In this document: piece by piece, positions 1-6,514 of the stretch
Layout of the letters: each line of letters begins with the position of its first letter
Numbering within the stretch: position 1 is the first letter of the stretch
Source: Thermoplasmata archaeon
GTDB taxonomy: Archaea; Thermoplasmatota; Thermoplasmata; Lutacidiplasmatales; UBA184
Direction: 5' to 3'
Length of the DNA stretch: 15,138 bases
Assembly (NCBI GenBank): GCA_021823085.1
Contig: JAKAPG010000003.1
Coordinates: 1-15,138 of the forward strand
The notes under the pieces: generated by a model
Database searches by the model: none
Seen by the model: only the letters and a program-made list of their open reading frames with translations
Told to the model about the DNA's origin: nothing
Made by a program: the position numbers and the translations under genes

Positions 1-393
1 GGGCTCGCTGCGGTCACGGTCGCCCTCATCCCGTGGGTCGGCCTCGTGCCGATGGTGTTCCTCGGGATCGTCTTCTCGTTCGCGTACGGCGCGACCTACG
101 CGGTCATGTACGTGCTGCCGAACTACCTGCCCGGGCTGCCGGCGGGCGAGATCCCGGTTGGGATCGGACTGTTCAACTCGATCCAGCTCGCCGGTGGGGC
201 GGTCGTCGCGTGGGCCTTCGGCCTCTGGGTCGCGTCGCTGGGGTACTCGCTCGCGTGGTCGCTCCTGGCCCTCGTCGTGGTGGTTCCGCTGGCGCTGCTC
301 GTCTACGTCCCGCGAACGGGGCTCGGCGGGCCCGCGGCCGCGCGTCGGCCGGACGTGGCGGCCGCCGTCCCGCGGCCCGAGCCCGCCCGGTAG
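1..393 (+). CDS. MFS-type transporter, C-terminal fragment
   Basis: This is an open frame from base 1 to a TAG stop at 391-393. It gives 130 residues of the C-terminal part of a membrane protein, and the true start lies upstream of the window. The visible part has about four hydrophobic segments: near residues 4-28, 31-45, 58-75 and 79-102. A glycine-rich 'GIGLFNSIQLAGGAVV' stretch resembles the late transmembrane helices of major facilitator superfamily carriers. It ends in an Ala/Arg/Pro-rich hydrophilic tail. I infer export or uptake of a small solute across the cytoplasmic membrane. The substrate cannot be told. An internal ATG at 52 exists, but it falls in the middle of a hydrophobic segment and is not a credible start. 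The 3' part lies opposite the extended tail of the convergent endonuclease III frame. Confidence 0.6.
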   Translation, partial: GLAAVTVALIPWVGLVPMVFLGIVFSFAYGATYAVMYVLPNYLPGLPAGEIPVGIGLFNSIQLAGGAVVAWAFGLWVASLGYSLAWSLLALVVVVPLALLVYVPRTGLGGPAAARRPDVAAAVPRPEPAR

Positions 394-1027
394 CGCACCA
401 CAATGCGATCGGGCAGCTCTCGCATTTCGGTCCGATCGGCCGGCACAGGTTCTGTCCGTGCTGAACGAGGAGCGGGTTGAGCGGGATCCAGTAGCGCTCG
501 GGTACAACCCGACGCAGGGCCTCTTCGGTCTCCTCGGGCGTACGGGTCCGTACGATCCCGAGACGGTTCGCGATCCGATGGACGTGCGTGTCGACGGGGA
601 TCGCGCGAACCCCGTAGCCGAAGACGAGCACGCAGTTCGCGGTCTTGGGTCCGACGCCCGGGAGGCTCGTGAGTTCCTCGAGGGTTCGCGGCACCTTCCC
701 GTGGAAGCGCTCGAGGAGCGCCCGGGCGTTCTCGGGGAGCACGCGGGCCTTCGTGCGATAGAAGCCCGCCGGACGGATCAACGGCTCGAGGTCGGACGGC
801 GTAGCCCGGGCGAGCCGCTCGGCGGTCGGATAGCGGGCGAACAGCCGCGCGCTGGCGACGTCGGTGGCTTCGTCCCGCGTTCGCTGCGAGAGGATCGTCC
901 CCACCATCACCTGGAACGGATCCTCGGCGTGGTGTCTCAGGTACGGGACCCGCCAGTTCCCCGTCCCGTAGAACTGGCTGAGCGCGTCGAGGACCCGGGG
1001 CCAGGGAAAGGCCGAGCGACCGCTCAT
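173..1027 (-). CDS. nth: endonuclease III, with antisense C-terminal extension
   Basis: This is a DNA glycosylase/AP lyase of the HhH-GPD family, acting in base excision repair of oxidised pyrimidines. The helix-hairpin-helix 'LPGVGPKTA' is at residues 122-130 and carries the expected catalytic Lys128. The catalytic Asp146 is in 'PVDTHVHR'. Four cysteines (195, 202, 205, 211) have the C-x6-C-x2-C-x5-C spacing of the 4Fe-4S loop. The ATG overlaps the folC stop as ATGA, so the two genes are translationally coupled and the start is secure. Family members normally end shortly after the cluster, at about 210-220 residues. Here the frame continues for 73 more Arg/Ala/Pro-rich residues, almost exactly from the point where the opposite-strand MFS gene ends. 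That tail is probably antisense read-through that happens to lack a stop, or a sign of an indel near 390-420. The function call is firm and the C-terminus is not. Confidence 0.9.
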   Translation of the reverse strand: MSGRSAFPWPRVLDALSQFYGTGNWRVPYLRHHAEDPFQVMVGTILSQRTRDEATDVASARLFARYPTAERLARATPSDLEPLIRPAGFYRTKARVLPENARALLERFHGKVPRTLEELTSLPGVGPKTANCVLVFGYGVRAIPVDTHVHRIANRLGIVRTRTPEETEEALRRVVPERYWIPLNPLLVQHGQNLCRPIGPKCESCPIALWCATGRARAAGRRPPRPADARPRARRAPFAGRRRAAPAEPPRRGPGATTRASTPATRPRGRRPTRRPPHRRAGSS

Positions 1028-2490
1028 CCGGAAACCTCCCGGGGAGTCATTCGGCCGGGATCCGAGAGGTCCGGCTCATCGCTCGAGGCGCCCGTCCGCT
1101 CCCGCTCGAGCTCTCCGATTAGGTAGTCGCTACCCACCGCGAGCAGGAGCCCACCCTCGCCCGTCGCGGCGCGGGCCCATCGATAGCCATCGCGCGCGGA
1201 GGGGGCGACGACCACCCGCGAGAACCGGGGCATCGCGATCGCCGCCAGCTCCGACGGAGCGACCCCTCGTTCCGACCGCACGGGGACCAGCACGATCGTG
1301 CGCGCGAGCGGACCGAGCGCATCGAGGATCTCGGCGACCGGTTTGTCCCGCAGGCAGCCGAAGAGGACCGCGCTCGCGGCTGGATCCGTGAAGGGGAGCA
1401 CCTCGGCGAGGCTCCGCACGACCGCGCGCGCGCTCTCGGGGGTATGGGCGACGTCGAAGTAGGTCGGCGGGTCGCGCGCGACCCGTTCCATGCGCCCGGG
1501 GATCTTGAGGTGGGCGAGCGCCGAGCGGGCCCGCGGAGCATTCCACGCGGGTCCTTCCGAGCCCATCTCGAGGAACCGGTAGCTCGCCGCGAGGGCGAGC
1601 GCGGCGTTCCGGGGCTGGAAGTCCCCTTCGAGCCGGAGGCGCATCGGGAACGCGGGCGTTCCGGGCCATCGGACCGTGAACTCCTGGCCGACCCGGGTCC
1701 AATGTCGGTCCGCGACCCGGATCTCCTCGCCTAGGTGCCACAGTGGCACTCCGAACGATCCGGCGGTCGCGTCGAGGACCGCGCGCCCCTCGTCGGGGAG
1801 CTCGCCGAGCACTCCGTGCATCCCGGCGTGAAAGATGCCGGCCTTCTCCCCCGCGATCGCCGCGAGGGTGCGACCGAGGATCTGTACGTGCTCGAGTTCG
1901 AGGGTCGTCACGACCCCAACGCGGGATGAGAGCAGGTTGGTCGCGTCCCAACGACCGCCGATGCCGACCTCGACCACGAATGTGTCGACCCCCTCGCGAC
2001 GGAACCAGCCGAACGCCACCGCGGTCGTGACCTAGAAGAAGGTGGGAGCCCGGTCGATCGCGCCGGACCGCTCGAGGCGGTCCGAGATCTCCTCGATGCG
2101 CCCGAGCCCGCTCACGACCTCTTGGGGAGGGATTGGCACCCCGTTGATCCGCATCCGTTCCCTATAGCTGACGAGGTGCGGCGAGGTGAACAGCCCTGTT
2201 CTCCGTCCGTGCGCCCGCAGTATCGCCTCGGACATCGTGGCGACCGAGCCCTTGCCCTTGCTCCCCGTGATGTGGATCGATGGCGCGCTGCGTTGCGGGT
2301 TCCCGATCTCGGCGAGCACTCGACGGATCACATCCAGCGTCGGTCTCATCCCGAAGCGACGGCGGCGAAAGAGGTCGCCCAGCACCCGACGGTACGCTTC
2401 GTTCGACGCGACCGCTCTTCCCGGGGAACGGGCGCGACCCGTTCGCCGGCCTTCAGTACGTCGCACGCTCGCGGTAGCGACCGTAGACAT
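1024..2490 (-). pseudogene. folC: folylpolyglutamate/dihydrofolate synthase (FolC), interrupted by in-frame TAG
   Basis: FolC is a Mur-ligase-type enzyme that uses ATP to add glutamate to folates (or dihydropteroate). The P-loop 'ITGSKGKGSVA' is at residues 74-84 and 'LFTSPHLVSYRERMRING' at 100-117. After the break come 'VVEVGIGGRWDATN', a GEKAGI motif and the Mur-ligase C-domain 'FDVAHTPESARAV'. One frame covers the whole protein, but codon 153 (positions 2034-2032) is TAG. The flanking reading is APTFF-stop-VTTAVAF, where family members have a conserved Glu, so one GAG to TAG change explains it. The part after the stop (2031-1024) has no plausible start of its own and lacks the P-loop. The gene is therefore inactive, rescued by readthrough, or a sequencing error. 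The start at 2490 overlaps the mutase gene by 38 nt. A GTG at 2466 is an alternative, since homology begins near residue 29. It is downstream of the mutase and overlaps nth by 4 nt. Confidence 0.85.
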
Positions 2491-4162
2491 CCTGGAAGGC
2501 CCGGACGATCTCGCCGAGCGTCGCGCGCGCCTTCAGCGCGTCGAGGACGGCGGGCATCGTGTTCTCTCGCTCCGTCGCGGCGACACGGCGGAGCCGGTCG
2601 AGCGCCTCGGTGTGACGGGACTTGCTGCGGCGCTCGCGCAGCCGTCGGAGCCGGCGTGCCTGGGCACGTCGTGCCGCTTCCGAGATCTTGAGCCGCGGGA
2701 CCCGGATCGGTTCGTCGACCGTGTAGGCGTTCACGCCGACGACCTTCTCCTCGCCCCGCTCCACGGCGCGCTGGTACCGAAACGAGGACTCCTGGATATC
2801 GCGCTGGAAGAACCCGCGGTCGATCGCCGCGACGACGCCCCCCATCTCGTCGATCCGGTCGAAGTAACGGAACGCCTCCTCCTCCATCCGGTCGGTCAGC
2901 CACTCGACGTAGTAGCTGCCTCCGAAGGGGTCGATCACCTTGGGGACCCCGCTCTCGTTCGCGATGAGCTGCTGCGTTCGCAGAGCGATGCGCACCGCAT
3001 CCTGGCTCGGCAGCTGGAGCGCCTCGTCGTAGGAGTTCGTGTGCAGCGACTGCGTGCCACCGAGCACTCCGGCGAGCGCTTGGATCGCGGTTCGCACGAT
3101 GTTGAGCTCGGGTTGCTGCGCGGTGCACGAGCAACCGGCGGTTTGTGTGTGGAATCGCATCCACCACGAGCGCTGGTTCTTCGCGCCGAAGCGATCGCGC
3201 ATGACCGTCGCCCAGATCCGACGGGCCGCGCGGAACTTCGCGATCTCCTCGAAGAAGTCGTTGTGGGAATTGAAGAAGAAGCTCAGCCGAGGGGCGAAGT
3301 CATCGACCGCGATCCCGCGTTCGCAGGTCGCCTGAACGTAGGCCATCCCGTCCGCCAGCGTGAACGCGAGCTCTTGCACCGCCGTAGAGCCCGCCTCGCG
3401 GATATGGTAGCCCGATATCGATACCGGGTTCCACCTCGGCATCTCCTTCGTCCCGAACTCGATCGTATCGACGACCAGGCGCAGCGCCGGAGCCGGGGGA
3501 TACAGGAATTCCTTCTGCGCGGTGTACTCCTTGAGGATGTCGTTCTGCGTCGTGCCGCCGAGTCTCGCGCGAGGTACGTGGGCCGCTTCGGCGCTGAGGA
3601 TGTACATCCCCCAGAGGATGTTCGCCGGCGCGTTGATCGTCATGCTGGTCGTGACCCGGTCGAGGGGAACGCCGCGCAGGAGCCGGCGCATGTCGTCGGC
3701 CGAGCTCACGCTCACCCCGCACTTCCCGACCTCGCCAAGTGCCTCCGGATCGTCGGCGTCGATCCCGTAGAGGGTCGGATCGTCGAACGCGATCGAAAGG
3801 CCGGACTCACCGTGGGAGAGCAGGTAGTGAAAGCGCCGATTCGTGTCCTCGGGGGTTCCGAAGCCGGAGAACATCCGCATCGACCAGAGGCGAGATCTGT
3901 ACATGGTCGGGTGGATCCCGCGGGTGAACGGAAACTCTCCCGGCACCCCGAGCCGCGACGGGTCGCTCGATCCCGGAACGTAGAGTCGATCGACCGGGAT
4001 CCCTCCGAGGGTGGTGAACGAATCGCGACGCTCCGGGGACCGGGCCAGCGCGGGGCCGAGAACCTCGGCTTCCCACCGGCTGCGGCTCTCGGCCAGACGG
4101 CCGCTCGCGGAACGGGGACCGGCGGCGGTGGGTAGCCCCGGCCTTGGACGACTGGCAGCCAT
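2453..4162 (-). CDS. B12-dependent acyl-CoA mutase large subunit, isobutyryl-CoA mutase-type
   Basis: This is the 569-residue TIM-barrel catalytic subunit of an adenosylcobalamin-dependent carbon-skeleton mutase (methylmalonyl-CoA mutase family). Family signatures are GEFPFTRGIHPTMYRSRLW (75-93), GTTQNDILKEY (203-213), ISGYHIREAG (249-258; substrate-binding His253), FFEEIAKFRAARRIWA (303-318), FHTQTAG (337-343) and QSLHTNSYDE (371-380). The residues that separate subfamilies read Phe98 (Tyr89 in methylmalonyl-CoA mutase), Ala125 (Asp117 in 2-hydroxyisobutyryl-CoA mutase) and Gln216 (Arg207 in methylmalonyl-CoA mutase). Phe plus Gln is the isobutyryl-CoA mutase pattern, so interconversion of isobutyryl- and n-butyryl-CoA is inferred. 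There is no cobalamin-binding domain. As usual in archaea it should be a separate small subunit, which is not in this window. The frame is open upstream to 4921, but homology begins near 4100 and a TATA-like box sits about 29 nt before the ATG at 4162. I therefore chose that start, as a leaderless message. Confidence 0.9.
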   Translation of the reverse strand: MAASRPRPGLPTAAGPRSASGRLAESRSRWEAEVLGPALARSPERRDSFTTLGGIPVDRLYVPGSSDPSRLGVPGEFPFTRGIHPTMYRSRLWSMRMFSGFGTPEDTNRRFHYLLSHGESGLSIAFDDPTLYGIDADDPEALGEVGKCGVSVSSADDMRRLLRGVPLDRVTTSMTINAPANILWGMYILSAEAAHVPRARLGGTTQNDILKEYTAQKEFLYPPAPALRLVVDTIEFGTKEMPRWNPVSISGYHIREAGSTAVQELAFTLADGMAYVQATCERGIAVDDFAPRLSFFFNSHNDFFEEIAKFRAARRIWATVMRDRFGAKNQRSWWMRFHTQTAGCSCTAQQPELNIVRTAIQALAGVLGGTQSLHTNSYDEALQLPSQDAVRIALRTQQLIANESGVPKVIDPFGGSYYVEWLTDRMEEEAFRYFDRIDEMGGVVAAIDRGFFQRDIQESSFRYQRAVERGEEKVVGVNAYTVDEPIRVPRLKISEAARRAQARRLRRLRERRSKSRHTEALDRLRRVAATERENTMPAVLDALKARATLGEIVRAFQDVYGRYRERATY

Positions 4163-4185
4163 CGGTGTCCAACGTCCTTCACGGG

Positions 4186-4196
4186 ACATAAACTTC
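4186..4196 (-). promoter_or_regulatory. TATA-like box of the acyl-CoA mutase gene
   Basis: The minus strand reads AAGTTTATGTC here, an A+T-rich stretch in very G+C-rich surroundings. Its centre is about 29 nt before the ATG at 4162, which is the expected TATA-box to start-site distance in archaea. Transcription would therefore begin at or next to the start codon. This is inferred from spacing and composition. Confidence 0.5.
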
Positions 4197-4982
4197 CCGG
4201 GAGCGCCGAGCCCCCTTCCCCCGGCATCCCGGATGGCATTCGCGCCGCCCCGGCCCGGGGGCCCGCCGCGACTTTTCAACGTGAGGCGATGGTTGGCGTG
4301 CATTCTCGACATCCATGTATACGGCCGATAACGGTACGTGCGACCGCTGCGCAGAAGCGGCGCCTGGGCGAAGGCAAACGCCTCGCGGAGGGGGGTGCGG
4401 GACGGAAGATGGCCCAAGGCGGGGCGATCGTAGCCATGAAGCCTTCGCTTCTCGGCATCGGGGGATGCTCGCGGAGCGCCCTTCGAAGATCGTGAACCAA
4501 ATCGAGGGAACCTCCCCCCGGACGCCTCCCTCGTGTTCGATCTGGGCCGGGCCGGTGCTCCGGAGATCGACCGGACGCTCTCCGGAAGCCGGTGAACGGT
4601 GGAACCCTGCTCTGCGGATGCGTCGTTCCTCATCGCGCGGCTCGGTCCGCGCGATCCCCACCGCCCGGCCGCCCCTTTCTCCGGCGAGGGTGCACGGCGG
4701 AGGTCGAACCCTCCCGGTGGGCCTACAGCGCCCACGTCTTCGATGAGGTCGTCAGTGCGACCGTCGCGCTCACGCGCAGTTGGGGCGCTACCCACCGGGT
4801 AGGCGAACCGCTTCGAAACTCCCACCCGATCCGGATGGCGTGCGCGGACGAGTCCGTGTTCGAGGCGGTCCGGCAACTCCCTTCGGAGCGCCCCGGTAGA
4901 CGCGGGTCGTTCCCGGGCCACGTCTCCTGTGTGTGGACGGAGCGGCTCGGTATCCGCGAGACGATTGCCTTCGAACGGAATC
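4197..4982. other. 790-base region without a convincing gene
   Basis: Long frames exist on both strands, as expected at this G+C content, but their products are Arg/Pro/Ser-rich and match no family I know. The least unlikely frame is on + from about 4711 to 4980. It translates with mostly G/C third bases to a stretch such as 'VFDEVVSATVALTRSWGA', but it has no credible start and collides with the 3' end of the methyltransferase. It could be a gene remnant. An isolated palindromic GTATAC (4317-4322) within ATGTATACGG could serve as a TATA element in either direction. I searched by eye for the conserved cores of tRNA, RNase P RNA and SRP RNA and found none. Confidence 0.4.
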
Positions 4983-5777
4983 TCAGGAGGCGGGGTTCGC
5001 GACGCCCCCTGAGAGGGAGGCAGGAACCGGCACTCTCAGGCCCACGAGGTCGCTCTTCCCACGGCGGATGATCCGTGCCCCGATCTGCCGGGCGAACCGG
5101 GGGAACGCCCGGCCGGTCCACGCGGTGTTGTCCGCGAGCACGATCGCTCCAGGGGTAAGGCGCGGCGCGACCGTCGCCAGCTCGAAGGCGAGGTGGACAG
5201 GGGTGTGCCGGCTGTCGTGCAGGAAGAGCCCGATCGAGGGCAGCTGGCGGACGAGCCTCGGAAGGAGCTCTTCGCTGGGACCGATCCGAAGATCCCAACC
5301 CGTCCTCAACTCCTCGGGGACCGCCCAGCCGCTGCGACGGCCGGGCGGCAGAGCCACGGGCGTTTCGCGTGCGCCGAGTTCGGGGCCCCGTTGCAGGATC
5401 GGCCGATCGATCGAGTGGAGCACGCCCTCTTTGTTCCGTTTCAACGCGAGAAGGATGTGAGCGCTCGAGACGCCGCTGCTCACCCCGGTCTCGACGACAT
5501 GGTCCGGCCGGAGGATCCGCACGAAGGTGTAGAGCTCGAGCGGCGCGCGGAACTGGGCGTAGCTGCTCCTCCCGCCCTCAATCTGGCGCTCGCGGATGAT
5601 CCGGTCCGTATCGGCAAACGAAGCGCACTCGGCGAGGATTGCGCGGACATCGCGGGTCGGCCGCGCAAGTAGCCGGGCCGCCCACCGTACGTTCGGTCGC
5701 GCGCGAGGATCGCCGAGGAGCCTCGCCGTGACCGTTCCCGGGTCTTCGCGTCCCAAGTGGGCTCGGACCTTGGCCAT
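4983..5777 (-). CDS. class I SAM-dependent methyltransferase (Methyltransf_24-like)
   Basis: A 264-residue Rossmann-fold methyltransferase. SAM-binding motif I is 'HVVETGVSSGVSSAHILLAL' (residues 93-111). The acidic end of the second strand is in 'VLHSID' (119-124). 'LFLHDSRHT' (184-192) has the D-x-x-H arrangement common in the Methyltransf_24 group, and 'GAIVLADNTAW' (210-220) follows. The N-terminal 80 residues are helical, including a 'SYAQF' stretch that precedes the Rossmann core in related sugar or O-methyltransferases. The methyl acceptor cannot be deduced. The gene begins 30 nt after dph6 stops and is the last gene of the purS-purL-dph6 operon. It is not Dph5, the methylase of diphthamide synthesis, which belongs to a different fold. 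The ATG at 5777 is the first good start and has no obvious ribosome-binding site. Confidence 0.8.
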   Translation of the reverse strand: MAKVRAHLGREDPGTVTARLLGDPRARPNVRWAARLLARPTRDVRAILAECASFADTDRIIRERQIEGGRSSYAQFRAPLELYTFVRILRPDHVVETGVSSGVSSAHILLALKRNKEGVLHSIDRPILQRGPELGARETPVALPPGRRSGWAVPEELRTGWDLRIGPSEELLPRLVRQLPSIGLFLHDSRHTPVHLAFELATVAPRLTPGAIVLADNTAWTGRAFPRFARQIGARIIRRGKSDLVGLRVPVPASLSGGVANPAS

Positions 5778-5807
5778 CGAGGAGCAAGGTCGCGGACCGA
5801 TTTGGGC

Positions 5808-6503
5808 TCACCGCGTCGGAGTCCCATGGGGAACGAGATGCGCTTCCTCGATGGCCCAGCGGGCCGACCCACCTCGCCACTCGGTCCGTGCTCGGTCGAT
5901 CGAGAGCCGGGAATGCCAGAACGGAGCGTCAACGACGAGCGTCTCGTACTCACCTCCTTCCCCGGCCGGATGCACCGCGGGACCGGATCGAGACAGCCCG
6001 ACGAGGCGCTGCACCCGATCCGCGTCGAGCCGTTCTCCGAGCCAATCCGCTCCCAGCGGCTCCGCCGCTACCTGCACGAGCCGTATGTCGAGCCCGGCCG
6101 CGATCTCCTCGGCGACCACGCGCACCGGATCGACTCTCCACAGCGGTGCGTAGATCCGCCGTCCGACCGCGTCGGCGGCTCGCAGCACCCGGGACCACTG
6201 GAAGGAGGAGGCAATCGCTCCGACCGAGACGGGGCCCTGGCCGCCGACGCGGAGCGCTTCTTCGAGAGCGACGGTCTCCGCGTCCGAATCCCCTGCTCGG
6301 ACCGGCCAGGTCCTGAGCTCCTTACCCCAGGCCGTTGCCTGCCAGCGAACGAGGTGCAGGTTGGGGGTGTGGAACATCCACGAGTCGGGATCCTCGGGCA
6401 CCATCACGAGCAACTCGTGGACCGGCCAGCCCTGACACTCGGCAAGGTAGGCCGAGTAGACCGAGTCCTTGCCTCCCGAGACGAGCGCCGTCGTGCGTTC
6501 CAC
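5808..6503 (-). CDS. dph6: diphthine-ammonia ligase (Dph6-type ATP-pyrophosphatase)
   Basis: This enzyme performs the last step of diphthamide formation on archaeal elongation factor 2: ATP-dependent amidation of diphthine with ammonia in the cytosol. The N-terminal PP-loop 'LVSGGKDSVYSAYL' is at residues 7-20. The C-terminal signature 'GEGGEYETLVVDAP' is at 181-194 and is characteristic of the Dph6/DUF71 group. The 231-residue length is typical. The frame is open up to 6965, but everything upstream lies inside purL, and homology begins exactly at a GTG at 6503. That GTG has a GGAG seven nt before it and lies 11 nt after the purL stop, so GTG is taken as the start. It is co-transcribed with purL and the following methyltransferase. 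Confidence 0.88.
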   Translation of the reverse strand: MERTTALVSGGKDSVYSAYLAECQGWPVHELLVMVPEDPDSWMFHTPNLHLVRWQATAWGKELRTWPVRAGDSDAETVALEEALRVGGQGPVSVGAIASSFQWSRVLRAADAVGRRIYAPLWRVDPVRVVAEEIAAGLDIRLVQVAAEPLGADWLGERLDADRVQRLVGLSRSGPAVHPAGEGGEYETLVVDAPFWHSRLSIDRARTEWRGGSARWAIEEAHLVPHGTPTR

Positions 6504-6514
6504 GGGTGACTCCG

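Noticed and set aside
1130..1951. Long overlapping frames opposite or out of frame within folC, nth, purL and the protease
   Set aside because: They are shadows of real genes in G+C-rich DNA. Their products are Arg/Ala/Pro-rich without any family motif.
2017..2019. GTG at 2019 as an independent start for the second folC half
   Set aside because: It is an internal valine of the FolC core (VTTAVAF), only four codons after the TAG, and the resulting product would lack the P-loop. It belongs to one interrupted gene.
4681..4735. A tRNA T-arm-like GGAGG-GTTCGA-CCTCC on the minus strand
   Set aside because: The loop is six bases instead of seven. No acceptor, D or anticodon arm could be assembled around it, with or without introns.
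4163..4921. Upstream extension of the mutase frame to an ATG at 4921 (822 residues)
   Set aside because: The extra 253 residues are Arg/Ser/Pro-rich with no family similarity, and a TATA-like box at 4186-4196 lies inside them. The ATG at 4162 gives a normal-length subunit.
4982..5013. Inverted repeat CTCAGG/CCTGAG with a G+C core at the end of the methyltransferase gene as a terminator
   Set aside because: It lies within the last codons of the gene and has no T-run after it on the minus strand. Archaeal terminators are typically T-rich rather than hairpin-based.
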